Assembly (NCBI GenBank): GCA_947629005.1
Contig: CANRCD010000017.1
Location: 1-33,051 of the forward strand
DNA: 33,051 nt
Direction of reading: 5' to 3'
Source of the DNA: an uncultured Clostridia bacterium
GTDB taxonomy: Bacteria > Bacillota > Clostridia > UMGS1883
Part shown: positions 21,751 through 30,092 of the stretch, one piece after another
How positions within the stretch are numbered: the stretch's first letter is position 1
How the letters are laid out: each line of letters begins with the position of its first letter
Made by a program: the position numbers and the translations under genes
The notes under the pieces: generated by a model
The model's input: the letters and a program-made list of their open reading frames with translations, nothing else
The model's database searches: none
What the model was told of the DNA's origin: nothing

Positions 21751-23787
21751 TTGAAAAAGCTTACTACATTGGTTTTAAGCCTGATTTTGGGCATGACCGC
21801 CTTGGCGGCAGGGGCGGAGGACGGTATTTTTCCGCCGCACGAGCCCTATGGCAGGGGCGTCGGCGTCATGCCGGGCAGGGTGGTCTGGGCCCACGAGCCC
21901 GACAGTGTGAACTGGGATGGCAGCGGTTATTGGTGGGAAATTGAGCATTTCGACGAGGCGGTGATACAAAAAATGGTGGACAGCTCTGTCGCCGCTTTGG
22001 CGGGAGCGTCTACCGCCGCTCAGGGCTGGGAGGCCCTGTTCACGGACATAAACGAGCGCAGAAATAGGTCCGGCGGATATAAGGCAGGGGAGAAAGTCGC
22101 CATAAAGGCCAACATCAACGGCTCTGCCGTGATGGACGACGACACTTCCGGCGAGACGAAAATGAGCTATACCAACCCAGTTCTTCTCAAGACCCTGCTC
22201 CTTTCTCTTGTGAACGAGGCCGGCGTTAGTCCCGAAAGCATAACCGTTTACGACGTGTCGCGGCTGTTTCCCGATTATATGGTAGAAATGTGCAGCGAGG
22301 GTGTGCTGAGCGGAGTAAAGTTCGTCACCCGTGATAATGGCGTCGCCGACGAAAACGCACCCATAGTTTGGTCCCATGAGTTTAGCGGCAAGGTCAACTA
22401 CCTGCCCACCTGCGTCACCGAGGCGGCATACGTCGTTAACCTCGCCAATCTCAAAGGCCACAGCTACGGCGTAACCCTTTGCGGCAAAAACCATTTCGGC
22501 TCATTTATCAACGGCAACGCTATGCGCCCGCCGGAGGGCGCAAACCTCCACCAGTGGCTGACAAAAAGCGAGATGGGCATTTACAGTCCTCTTGTGGATC
22601 TGATGGCCAACGCCGATCTTGGCGGCAAAACGGTGTTGTATATGCTTGACGCGCTTATTTGCGCGCCATCCGAGGGTGCGTCCATAACCGGCAGCAATTC
22701 CCGTTGGCGGCAGGCGCCCTTCAACAAAGACTACACGTCCAGCATTTTTGTGTCGCAGGACCCTGTGGCCATCGACAGCGTAGGTGCGGACTTCCTTGTG
22801 AACGAGCCCGCTGTTACAGACAATAACTCTGCCGTTAGTGATAGAACGGTGGAAAATTACCTCCACGAGGCGGGGCTTGTCGGCAATTCCCCCTCGGGCA
22901 CGGTCTACACCGACGGAAACGGACACATTGTTACAAACTTGGGCGTTCACGAGCACTGGAACAATCAGTCCGCCAAGCAGTACAGCCGAAATCTCGGAAA
23001 AAGCGAGGGTATTGAGCTCGTCATGACCGATGTGGATGAGCCGGAAATTACCATAGAAAATCAGACGGTAAAGGGCAAAAACATTCCGAATGGCAGCTCA
23101 CTAATTACCATATTTTATGAGAACGGCGAAGTCTCCCGTGTAAGGCTGTACAGGCCATCGGAGGGCTTAATTGAGGCGGATCTTAGCGCCGAGTTGGCCG
23201 ACGCGGACGCCTTCAAGGCTTTCCTTTGGGATATGAGCGCCATACGCCCCCTTGCCCTTCCTCTTGAAAAAACAGCGGAGGAACCGGCTCCCCAACCCGA
23301 ACCTGAAGTTTCAAAAACCCTTGTGGCATATTTTTCCTGCACCGGCTCCACCGAGGGAGTGGCCGACCGCATTGCCCACATGACCGGCGCGGACAAATAT
23401 GAAATCGTTCCCGAAATTCCGTATACCGAGGAGGATTTGGCCTATTACACCGATTGTCGGGCCGACAGGGAACAGAGCGACCCTACCGCGAGGCCGAAAA
23501 TTGCGGGTTCGGTGGACAATATGGACGATTATGATGTGATATTCCTCGGTTATCCGATCTGGCATGGTCAGGCCCCGAAAATAATTTACACCTTTCTTGA
23601 GAGCTATGACCTGAGTGGTAAAATCATAATTCCCTTCTGTACCTCGCACTCCAGCGGAATAGGCTCCAGCGCGGACAATCTTCACTCTCTGGCCCCCGAC
23701 GCGGACTGGCGGAGCGGGCGGCGTTTCGGCGGCGGAGCGGCTGCCTCCGAAGTGGAGAGCTGGCTAAGCGGCCTCGAGCTTAACTAA
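21751..23787 (+). CDS. Secreted DUF362-flavodoxin fusion protein
   Basis: A 678-residue protein. A TTG start at 21751 is chosen because GCGAGGT lies 7-8 bases upstream; another TTG at 21745 is too close to that site. The signal peptide is MKKLTTLVLSLILGMTALAA. Residues about 30-415 are a DUF362 domain (KVAIKANINGSAVMDDDTSG, VVNLANLKGHSYGVTLCGKN, VSQDPVAIDSVGADFLV); DUF362 members include iron-sulfur proteins, but the usual CxxCxxC cluster is not seen here. Residues about 420-505 carry the FLWDMSAIRPLA module shared with the glycosidases, and 518-678 form a flavodoxin domain with the FMN phosphate loop SCTGST and the aromatic-containing loop GYPIWHG. An exported flavodoxin fused to DUF362 is unusual; a redox role outside the cell is inferred. 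Confidence 0.82.
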   Translation: MKKLTTLVLSLILGMTALAAGAEDGIFPPHEPYGRGVGVMPGRVVWAHEPDSVNWDGSGYWWEIEHFDEAVIQKMVDSSVAALAGASTAAQGWEALFTDINERRNRSGGYKAGEKVAIKANINGSAVMDDDTSGETKMSYTNPVLLKTLLLSLVNEAGVSPESITVYDVSRLFPDYMVEMCSEGVLSGVKFVTRDNGVADENAPIVWSHEFSGKVNYLPTCVTEAAYVVNLANLKGHSYGVTLCGKNHFGSFINGNAMRPPEGANLHQWLTKSEMGIYSPLVDLMANADLGGKTVLYMLDALICAPSEGASITGSNSRWRQAPFNKDYTSSIFVSQDPVAIDSVGADFLVNEPAVTDNNSAVSDRTVENYLHEAGLVGNSPSGTVYTDGNGHIVTNLGVHEHWNNQSAKQYSRNLGKSEGIELVMTDVDEPEITIENQTVKGKNIPNGSSLITIFYENGEVSRVRLYRPSEGLIEADLSAELADADAFKAFLWDMSAIRPLALPLEKTAEEPAPQPEPEVSKTLVAYFSCTGSTEGVADRIAHMTGADKYEIVPEIPYTEEDLAYYTDCRADREQSDPTARPKIAGSVDNMDDYDVIFLGYPIWHGQAPKIIYTFLESYDLSGKIIIPFCTSHSSGIGSSADNLHSLAPDADWRSGRRFGGGAAASEVESWLSGLELN

Positions 23788-23801
23788 CGGGAGGCGCGAT
23801 T

Positions 23802-24308
23802 ATGAGGAAGCTTATATTCGTAGTTTTTGTTCTGCTTATCACCGTTTTTACGGCCTCCGGCTGCGGAGCCGAGAGCGGGGCCTCGGACGCGGCGGAGACA
23901 AACGGGAGCGGCGGCCTTGTCCTCACAATGAAGATTGGCGAGCCTATTATGACCGTGAATGGCGTTGAAACGGAAATAGACCCTGGCCGCGATACGACCC
24001 CTATTATCGTGGAAGGCCGGACTTTCGCTCCGATTAGGGCCGTTGTCGAAGCTATGGGCGGTGCGGTATACTGGGATGAGGACTCCAAAAACGTCATTTT
24101 GGCCGTGGACGATAAAATTGTCGTGCTCACCGTAGACAACGCCACCGCCTTTGCGGGCGAGGAGAAAAAAATCCTTGACGCCGCGCCCACAATCATTAAC
24201 GGGCGCACAATGCTGCCAGTAAGGTTTGCCTGCGAAAGCCTTGGTTTTGATGTGGACTGGGACGTGGAACAGCGGCTCATAACCATAACGAAGCGGGATA
24301 ACGACTGA
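23802..24308 (+). CDS. Stalk-domain lipoprotein (copper amine oxidase N-like)
   Basis: A 168-residue lipoprotein. The signal ends in the lipobox TASGC, with Cys21 as the lipid attachment site, then a Gly/Ser/Ala-rich linker. Two half-domains of the copper amine oxidase N-terminal fold follow (GRTFAPIRAVVEAMGGAVYW and GRTMLPVRFACESLGFDVDW). It is paralogous to 20726-21214 and shares EIDPGR and the GRT-x-PIR pattern. It stands 14 bases behind the DUF362-flavodoxin gene with GGGAGGCG before the ATG, so the two form an operon and the lipoprotein might hold or dock the exported redox protein at the membrane. That link is inference. Confidence 0.88.
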   Translation: MRKLIFVVFVLLITVFTASGCGAESGASDAAETNGSGGLVLTMKIGEPIMTVNGVETEIDPGRDTTPIIVEGRTFAPIRAVVEAMGGAVYWDEDSKNVILAVDDKIVVLTVDNATAFAGEEKKILDAAPTIINGRTMLPVRFACESLGFDVDWDVEQRLITITKRDND

Positions 24309-24347
24309 TGGCGTCGACATCTCGAATAACCTCAAAGGTATAAAAAT

Positions 24348-24381
24348 AAAGGCCGCATACTTGAAAAGTATGCGGCCTTTT
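24348..24381 (+). terminator. Terminator of the DUF362-flavodoxin operon, overlapping the lysR promoter
   Basis: A 15-bp perfect stem (24348-24362 with 24366-24380), loop GAA, then a T. The flanking A-run and T-run make it work in both directions. The -35 box of the next promoter (24361-24366) is inside its loop. Confidence 0.88.
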
Positions 24382-24389
24382 GCTATAAT
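24361..24389 (+). promoter_or_regulatory. LysR gene promoter embedded in a terminator
   Basis: TTGAAA (24361-24366), 17-base spacer, TATAAT (24384-24389). Start near 24396, next to the AAAGGAGG ribosome binding site (24396-24403), so the leader is only about 15 bases. Confidence 0.72.
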
Positions 24390-24410
24390 AGGAACAAAGG
24401 AGGCCTGTAT

Positions 24411-25298
24411 ATGGATATAAGAGTATTGCAGTATTTTCTGGCGGTGGCACGTGAAGGAAGCATAACAAAAGCGGCCGTAACGTTGCACATGACGCAGCCG
24501 CCCTTGTCCAGACAGCTAAAGGAACTGGAGGACGAACTGGGCAAGCGGCTTTTAATCAGGGGAGGGAAAAAGGTGACCCTGACCGAGGAAGGAGAGCTGC
24601 TTAAGAAGCGGGCCGAGGAAATGGTGGGCCTAATGGAAAAGACTCGCGCCGAGCTCAACGGCTCCGACGGGAATATCAGCGGCGACATTTACATCGGAAG
24701 CGGCGAGACCGACGCCGTATCATACTTTGCTCAGGCGGCCGCCAACCTTCAGAAAAGGTATCCGATGATACGTTATCATATATACAGCGGCGACGCGGAA
24801 TGGGTGACAGAGCGTCTGGACAAGGGCCTGATAGATTTCGGCCTGTTGGTGGGGCCGGCGGATATGGATAGATACGACGGCATACGTTTGCCCGTAAGCG
24901 ATACTTGGGGCATGCTCATGCGTCGGGACGACCCTCTTGCCGGAAAGGATTCCGTCACCGCCGAGGATATCAAGGACAGGCCGCTGCTCATATCTCATCA
25001 GGCCTCCGCCGACAGCGCAATGCTGTCGCGGCTTAGGGTAGAGGGCTCAAAATTAAACGTGGCGCTCAGTTATAATCTTATTTATAATGCGGCGCATTTT
25101 GTGGAAAAGGGGTTGGGCCTCGCCATCGCACTGGATAAGCTTGTCAATACCGCCGGCGAATCAAGGTTGTGCTTTCGGCCCCTGCGTCCGACTATGAGAT
25201 CCGAGCTCAGCATTGTGTGGAAAAAACATCAGGTGTTTTCACGGGCGTCAAGCGCCTTCCTGCACGAGCTGCAAGCAGAGCTGGGTATAAATGTGTGA
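24411..25298 (+). CDS. LysR-family transcriptional regulator
   Basis: A 295-residue protein. Residues 1-60 are the LysR winged helix-turn-helix (MDIRVLQYFLAVAREGSITK, then MTQPPLSRQLKELEDELGKRL); residues about 90-290 are the periplasmic-binding-protein-like effector domain (SGDIYIGSGETDAVSYFAQA, RLDKGLIDFGLLVGP, EKGLGLAIALDKLV). The start is set by AAAGGAGG. LysR proteins usually control a divergent neighbour, but here the upstream gene runs in the same direction and ends in a terminator, so the target is not obvious. Convergent with the XRE-TPR gene. Effector unknown; members of this subgroup often sense aromatic or organic acids. Confidence 0.93.
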   Translation: MDIRVLQYFLAVAREGSITKAAVTLHMTQPPLSRQLKELEDELGKRLLIRGGKKVTLTEEGELLKKRAEEMVGLMEKTRAELNGSDGNISGDIYIGSGETDAVSYFAQAAANLQKRYPMIRYHIYSGDAEWVTERLDKGLIDFGLLVGPADMDRYDGIRLPVSDTWGMLMRRDDPLAGKDSVTAEDIKDRPLLISHQASADSAMLSRLRVEGSKLNVALSYNLIYNAAHFVEKGLGLAIALDKLVNTAGESRLCFRPLRPTMRSELSIVWKKHQVFSRASSAFLHELQAELGINV

Positions 25299-25346
25299 AT
25301 TTTGAGCTAAAGATTTTCAAAGCGGCGCACGCGGACGGTTGGACCG

Positions 25347-26090
25347 TCACCCGAAATACGCGCCTATCTCCGCGAGCATTGCTTCGGCATTTTCGGGAGA
25401 AATGCCGCCAAGAGCGAAGTCTGCGGCGGAGGGAGCGGCAGCGCGTATTAGGCGGCATATCAGCGCAAGAGCTGAATGTATGGAACTTTTCGTAAGCTCG
25501 TCGGCATCGCCGAGGCTGTCTCCGGCGCGGGACGAGACAAGGAAGGGAAGAAGGGCCTCGCGGCTCTCCCAGATATGAGGCAGAGTTTTACCGAGCGCCA
25601 GCGCCTTCTCCGACATTCCCGCCTTAAGGTACAGAAAGCAGAGATTGGCCCGGGTGGTTGCGCGAATTTTTTCGTTTGTGCTGTTTTGCAGCACTGTCTC
25701 CGAGAGGGCTATTGCCTCGCTGACACGACTTGCAGGAAGGACGAGAGCGAGTTCAGAAAGCAGAGCGTAGTTGTTTGGACAGGTCTTTACAGCGTCTTTC
25801 AGCATGGCCACGGCCTCGTCGGTTTTGCCATCGCGCTGAAGGTCGTGGACTGCGGTAAAAATTTTTCGGGCCATGTCCTCGCCGCGCAGTTCGTCCATGC
25901 CAAAAAGTTCGTCCAGCGTAGCGTCAAGGCAGTTCGCAATCGCCGGCAGCAGCGTTATGTCGGGAAATGTCATGCCGGTCTCCCAACGGCTCACAGCCTG
26001 AGGAGATACGCCTATAAGTTCGGCGAGCCGTTCCTGCGTCAGGCCGTTTTTCAGCCGCAGTCCGCGCAGCTTTTCTCCAATTTTTAACAT
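25347..26090 (-). CDS. XRE-family regulator with TPR-like C-terminus
   Basis: A 247-residue regulator with an N-terminal XRE helix-turn-helix (residues 5-60; LRLKNGLTQERLAELIGVSP, QAVSRWETG, then NCLDATLDELFGM) and a C-terminal helical part with TPR-like repeats (residues about 80-180; DEAVAMLKDAVKTCPNNYAL, SEAIALSETVLQNSTNE, AGMSEKALALGKTL). GAGGTG stands before the ATG. In similar proteins the TPR part binds a peptide or partner protein. A perfect 20-bp palindrome lies between its promoter and its ribosome binding site (26111-26130), so it most likely represses itself. Regulated targets elsewhere unknown. Confidence 0.88.
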   Translation of the reverse strand: MLKIGEKLRGLRLKNGLTQERLAELIGVSPQAVSRWETGMTFPDITLLPAIANCLDATLDELFGMDELRGEDMARKIFTAVHDLQRDGKTDEAVAMLKDAVKTCPNNYALLSELALVLPASRVSEAIALSETVLQNSTNEKIRATTRANLCFLYLKAGMSEKALALGKTLPHIWESREALLPFLVSSRAGDSLGDADELTKSSIHSALALICRLIRAAAPSAADFALGGISPENAEAMLAEIGAYFG

Positions 26091-26110
26091 AATATCACCT
26101 CGTCAAAAAT

Positions 26111-26130
26111 TATTGTATCGCGATACAATA
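26111..26130. promoter_or_regulatory. 20-bp palindromic operator of the XRE-TPR gene
   Basis: TATTGTATCGCGATACAATA is a perfect palindrome. It starts just after the -10 box of the XRE-TPR promoter and covers the expected transcription start. Its core TGTATC-NN-GATACA is also found at 4023-4036 and 30106-30119. Confidence 0.75.
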
Positions 26131-26132
26131 CA

Positions 26133-26161
26133 ATAATACACGGCCGCGCGGCGGATGTCAA
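26133..26161 (-). promoter_or_regulatory. Promoter of the XRE-TPR gene
   Basis: Read leftward: TTGACA (26156-26161), 17-base GC-rich spacer, TATTAT (26133-26138). Confidence 0.75.
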
Positions 26162-26249
26162 AGCCTTGTTTGTTTAGGGAAAATAAACAGGGATGAGAAT
26201 AAGGATAATTATTGGCTTAAGTTTTTATCAGACAATCAGCGGGTAGGTT

Positions 26250-28745
26250 TCACAGATACCGCCCCGTAACGCTCTCTTCCGAGGCGATTATATCCTCCGG
26301 AGTACCGACGGCCACAACGCGGCCGCCCTCAACCCCGCCGCCCGGGCCCATGTCCACCACATAGTCGGCGTTGCGTATAACGTCACGGTCGTGCTCAATG
26401 ATGATTACTGTGGCCCCGTTAGAGATAAGAGTTTCAAAAACAGACATCAGCGAGCGTACATCAAGAGGGTGCAGACCGATGGTGGGCTCGTCAAATACAA
26501 AGAGCGAGTCGTTCTGCCCGCGGCCCATCTCGCTTGCGAGCTTAAGCCGCTGCGCCTCGCCGCCGGAAAGACCGGGCGTCTGCTCGCCCAGCGTAAGATA
26601 GCCGAGACCCACGCGGTGCAGCGTCAGCAGACGGTTATACACGGTTTTAAGGTCGGATGAGGCCTCAAGAGCCTCGTCCACGCTCATAGCCATAAGTGAC
26701 GGAAGCGACAACTCCACGCCGTTTTTGGCCGTGCGCCGGACCTCGAACGCGGCGCGGCGGTAACGAGAGCCTCCGCAGTCGGGGCAGGGGATGTCCACAT
26801 CGGGCAAAAACTGCACGTCAAGGCTTATGCTGCCGGTGCCGTCGCAGGTGGGGCAGCGCAGAGAGCCGGTATTATAAGAAAAATCTCCGGCCTTATAGCC
26901 GCGCTCTTTTGCGGCGGAGGTTTTGGCATAGAGCTTGCGAAACTCGTCGTGGACATCGGCGTAGGTCGCTACGGTGGAGCGTATGTTTATGCCAATAGGC
27001 GTTGCGTCAATGAGCTTCACCTGACGTATATCCGGAGCCTCGACCGAGAGCACGTGCGCGGGCAGCGGCCGCCCTTCTGCGGCGGCTTCCAGCGCGGGAA
27101 CAAGACTTTCGAGAATCAATGTGGTTTTGCCCGAGCCCGAAACACCCGTCACCACAGACAGCCGCCCCTTGGGAAAAGAGACTGTCAGCGGTTTTACGGT
27201 GTGTATCTGCCCTATCGAAAGCTTGATTTCGCCTAGGGAGAAAAGCTCGCCGCGTTCGGTTCGCTTGCGAAAAACCTCCCGCGCGTCAGGCCTCAGAAAC
27301 GGTCCGATTTTTGAAGCCGGATTGTCCGCAAGCTCGGCCGCGGTTCCCTGCGCAATAACTCTGCCGCCTTCGGCTCCAGCCTCTGGGCCGAGCTCGATAA
27401 GCGTATCGGCACTCCCGAGCGCCTGCGTGTCATGGTCGACAAGTACCACCGAGTTCCCATCGCTCACAAGGTCTCGCATGACTTCAGTCAGACCATCAAT
27501 ATTGCAGGGGTGTAAACCAATCGACGGTTCGTCAAGCACGTAAAGCACGCCGGTTGTGCGGTTTCGCACGGCTCGGGCAAGCTGAGCGCGCTGCCGCTCG
27601 CCGGTGGAGAGCGTGGAGGAAGCTCGGTCGAGCGTCAAGTATGAAAGGCCGAGGTCGGTAAGCCTTTTTGCCGCCCCTCTGAATGAGGCGCAGATGCTTT
27701 CGGCCATGGGGCGCATTTCCGCCGGCAGGAATGCGGGTACTCCGTCTACCCAGACGGTAAGCTCGGCAAGCGTCATTTTGCAGGCGTCGGCAAGGGATAT
27801 GCCGCGCAGCCTCGGCGCGCGGGCGGCCTCGCTAAGGCGGGTGCCGCCGCACTCTGGGCAGTCGTTCTGCCTCAAAAATTTTTCTACGCGCTTCATACCC
27901 TTTTCGTCCTTCACCTTTGCGAGGGCGTTTTCTACGGTATAGACGGCGTTAAAGTATGTAAAATCGAGCTCGGCGGCGTCGTTGCTGTTTTTTGGGTGGT
28001 AAAAGATGTGCTTTTTCTCGGCGGGGCCGTGGAAAACGATGTCTCGCTCCCTTTCGGTCAACTCCGAGAAGGGGACGTCGGTGCGCACGCCCATTTCGCG
28101 GCAGACGTCTGTCATCAGCGACCACATCAGCGAGTTCCACGGGGCCACCGCCCCTTCGTCGATGGTAAGGCTCTCGTCGGGCACCAGAGTGGCGAGGTCG
28201 ACTGTGCGCACCACGCCTGTGCCTCCGCATTTCGGGCAGGCTCCTTGGCTGTTAAAGGCCAGCTCCTCGGCCCCAGGAGCAATAACGCGCGCGCCGCATT
28301 CGGGACAGAAAAAATCCTTTTCGGCGGCCACGTCCAGCGTGGGCGGGACATAGTGACCGTTCGGGCAGCGGTGACTCGCGAGGCGTGAAAACATCAGCCT
28401 CAGACTGTTTAACAGTTCAGTCGATGTGCCAAAGGTGCTGCGTATGCCCGGAACGCCGGGCCGCTGGTGCAGCGCGAGCGCGGCAGGGATGTATCGCACT
28501 TCGTCAACCTGCGCGGCGGCGGCCTGCGTCATGCGGCGGCGGGTGTAGGTGGACAGCGCCTCCAAATATCTGCGCGAGCCCTCGGCATATAGCACGCCTA
28601 ATGCCAGCGATGACTTGCCCGAGCCCGAAACTCCGGCTATTCCCACGATTTTTTGCAGCGGTATGTCAACGTCTATGTTTTTCAGATTGTGCACTCTCGC
28701 ACCACGGATCTCGATGACCTCTGGCGCATTATGGCTGTTTTTCAC
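26250..28745 (-). CDS. UvrA-like ABC ATPase, class II
   Basis: An 831-residue protein with a GTG start, preferred because GGAGGG lies 7 bases upstream and the family begins there; 20 upstream codons are excluded. It has two ABC modules: Walker A GVSGSGKSS near residues 38-46 and GVSGSGKTT in the second half, signature STGERQRAQLARA and SGGEAQRLKLASE, Walker B VLYVLDEPSIGLHP and LFVFDEPTIGLHP, and zinc modules CPECG/CPKCGG and CPTCDG/CPDCGG. At 831 residues it is shorter than UvrA proper (about 940) and belongs to the UvrA2-like group, reported to lack the UvrB-binding domain. Such proteins are linked to resistance to DNA-intercalating compounds and antibiotics. It has its own promoter and lies next to tRNA-Thr. 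Confidence 0.92.
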   Translation of the reverse strand: MKNSHNAPEVIEIRGARVHNLKNIDVDIPLQKIVGIAGVSGSGKSSLALGVLYAEGSRRYLEALSTYTRRRMTQAAAAQVDEVRYIPAALALHQRPGVPGIRSTFGTSTELLNSLRLMFSRLASHRCPNGHYVPPTLDVAAEKDFFCPECGARVIAPGAEELAFNSQGACPKCGGTGVVRTVDLATLVPDESLTIDEGAVAPWNSLMWSLMTDVCREMGVRTDVPFSELTERERDIVFHGPAEKKHIFYHPKNSNDAAELDFTYFNAVYTVENALAKVKDEKGMKRVEKFLRQNDCPECGGTRLSEAARAPRLRGISLADACKMTLAELTVWVDGVPAFLPAEMRPMAESICASFRGAAKRLTDLGLSYLTLDRASSTLSTGERQRAQLARAVRNRTTGVLYVLDEPSIGLHPCNIDGLTEVMRDLVSDGNSVVLVDHDTQALGSADTLIELGPEAGAEGGRVIAQGTAAELADNPASKIGPFLRPDAREVFRKRTERGELFSLGEIKLSIGQIHTVKPLTVSFPKGRLSVVTGVSGSGKTTLILESLVPALEAAAEGRPLPAHVLSVEAPDIRQVKLIDATPIGINIRSTVATYADVHDEFRKLYAKTSAAKERGYKAGDFSYNTGSLRCPTCDGTGSISLDVQFLPDVDIPCPDCGGSRYRRAAFEVRRTAKNGVELSLPSLMAMSVDEALEASSDLKTVYNRLLTLHRVGLGYLTLGEQTPGLSGGEAQRLKLASEMGRGQNDSLFVFDEPTIGLHPLDVRSLMSVFETLISNGATVIIIEHDRDVIRNADYVVDMGPGGGVEGGRVVAVGTPEDIIASEESVTGRYL

Positions 28746-28776
28746 GGTTGTACCCTCCAGAATTAATGTTATCAAA

Positions 28777-28805
28777 AGTATACCACGTGCGTGATTTTTT
28801 GTCAA
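28777..28805 (-). promoter_or_regulatory. Promoter of the UvrA-like gene
   Basis: Read leftward: TTGACA (28800-28805), 17-base spacer, TATACT (28777-28782). Confidence 0.82.
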
Positions 28806-28851
28806 CCTTATCGGAGCGGAGCAGAATTATTCATTTTTTTGCGTTTCCCTC

Positions 28852-28880
28852 TTGACAAACGGCAAAATATCGGGTATAAT
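28852..28880 (+). promoter_or_regulatory. tRNA-Thr promoter
   Basis: Perfect TTGACA (28852-28857) and TATAAT (28875-28880) with a 17-base spacer, 14 bases before the tRNA. Confidence 0.9.
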
Positions 28881-28893
28881 ACTATCGTTGTAT

Positions 28894-28969
28894 GCCGATG
28901 TAGCTCAGTTGGTAGAGCAGCTCATTCGTAATGAGCAGGTCGCAGGTTCGAGTCCCGTCATCGGCTCCA
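28894..28969 (+). tRNA. tRNA-Thr (anticodon CGT)
   Basis: A full 76-nt cloverleaf with encoded CCA: acceptor GCCGATG pairs with CATCGGC, discriminator T, anticodon arm GCTCA-TTCGTAA-TGAGC giving anticodon CGT (Thr, codon ACG), T arm with GGTTCGAGTCC. Its 3' end is 38 bases from the stop codon of the second integrase and is the likely attachment core of the right element. Confidence 0.95.
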
Positions 28970-28970
28970 A

Positions 28971-28999
28971 AAAAGCGCCGTTTTATCGGCGCTTTTTTT
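28971..28999 (+). terminator. tRNA-Thr terminator
   Basis: Stem GCGCCG (28975-28980) with CGGCGC (28987-28992), extended by an A-run on the left and TTTTTTT on the right, directly behind the CCA. It can also end the leftward integrase transcript. Confidence 0.88.
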
Positions 29000-29006
29000 A
29001 TGCGTG

Positions 29007-30029
29007 TCATATTTCGTGGCATATGCTGTTAAAATAGTCGTCAATTTTTTTATCAGTTTCCAGCCGCTCCCGCGTGAATGTATGCTGATAAATTCCTTTT
29101 AGTACGCCGGTACTGCTCCAACCGCCGCGCTCCATTGCGTACTTGTCGGGGACACCAAGGCGCAACATAATCGAGGCGTTGAGGTGGCGCAGATCATGAA
29201 ATCGAATATGGGGCAAGCAGGCGTTTTGCAGGGCTTTTTGGAAGCGCTTATATATTTGTGGGTGAGTCAAGGTTATTATAAAATCATCAGGGGCCTCGTG
29301 GGGCTGGGCGTTAATGAGGTTCATTATATACGCAGGCACGGAAAGCCGACGGGCACTGTTATATGTTTTTGTGGAGTTTTTGATGATGTCCCCGTTTTCT
29401 GCCTTTACCTTCACGGTGTGAACGGTGAGGATATTCCCGGTAATGTCGCTGTATCGAAGCCCCCGTATTTCCGACATTCGCAAACTTAACCACATTGCGA
29501 GCAGCACCGGCAGTTCGCATTCGGTTCCGACTACAGCCTTAAAAATATCCTCGGGTGGCGGAAGCTCCTTAAATTTCTTCTGCTGCTTGGGAAGCGTGAC
29601 ATTGAGCCGCTTGGACGGCTCGGCGTAATAAATGACGGCGGTGATAAAGCCGTATATATTTCTGACGGTTTTCGGCGACAGACTCTGGCTTTTTTCGTTT
29701 ATAAACGCTTGGACGGTTTTTGAATCAATCGCGTCAACGCTTTTTTCCTGCCATGTATCAAAATAGCTTCTAAGTATCTGTTTATATGACATAATGGTCG
29801 TAGGCGAAAGTACATTGCTTTTGCTGTTAATATAGTCGTTTGCCGCATTAATAAACAAACGGCTATTCAGAGCGCAACGATGTTCGTCGGCGTAAGCCGC
29901 CGCTTCGCGCTCAACAGAACGCTTATCCGCCCCGGTGAAGCTCTTATATTTCGGTTTGCCGCTTTCGTCTTTTCCTATATATGCGCGGACGCGCCATGAC
30001 CCGCTGGGTAATCGTTTGGCTGTAGGCAT
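29007..30029 (-). CDS. int: Tyrosine recombinase (integrase) of the right element
   Basis: A 340-residue phage-type integrase. The start is ATG at 30029, behind AAGGGAG; a GTG three codons upstream is too close to that site. N-terminal AP2-like arm-binding part (about 1-55; WRVRAYIGKDESGKPKYKSF), core-binding domain (about 60-150) and catalytic domain with Arg184 (LSLRMSE), His278-x-x-Arg281-His282 (HDLRH), Trp304 in the place of the third His (GGWSS) and nucleophile Tyr314 (IYQHTF). It shares little sequence with the integrase at 4112-5137 outside the catalytic motifs, although their leaders are nearly identical. The 3' end faces the 3' end of tRNA-Thr(CGT). Confidence 0.93.
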   Translation of the reverse strand: MPTAKRLPSGSWRVRAYIGKDESGKPKYKSFTGADKRSVEREAAAYADEHRCALNSRLFINAANDYINSKSNVLSPTTIMSYKQILRSYFDTWQEKSVDAIDSKTVQAFINEKSQSLSPKTVRNIYGFITAVIYYAEPSKRLNVTLPKQQKKFKELPPPEDIFKAVVGTECELPVLLAMWLSLRMSEIRGLRYSDITGNILTVHTVKVKAENGDIIKNSTKTYNSARRLSVPAYIMNLINAQPHEAPDDFIITLTHPQIYKRFQKALQNACLPHIRFHDLRHLNASIMLRLGVPDKYAMERGGWSSTGVLKGIYQHTFTRERLETDKKIDDYFNSICHEI

Positions 30030-30057
30030 AAAAAACACACTCCCTTAAAAATTTTAT

Positions 30058-30086
30058 TTGACAATCGGGGGTGTATGTGATACAAT
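30058..30086 (+). promoter_or_regulatory. Small RNA promoter, copy 2
   Basis: TTGACA (30058-30063), 17-base spacer, TACAAT (30081-30086). The palindrome TGTATGTGATACA (30072-30084) overlaps the -10 box, and TGTATCACGATACA (30106-30119) follows in the transcribed part. Confidence 0.75.
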
Positions 30087-30092
30087 TTCCTT

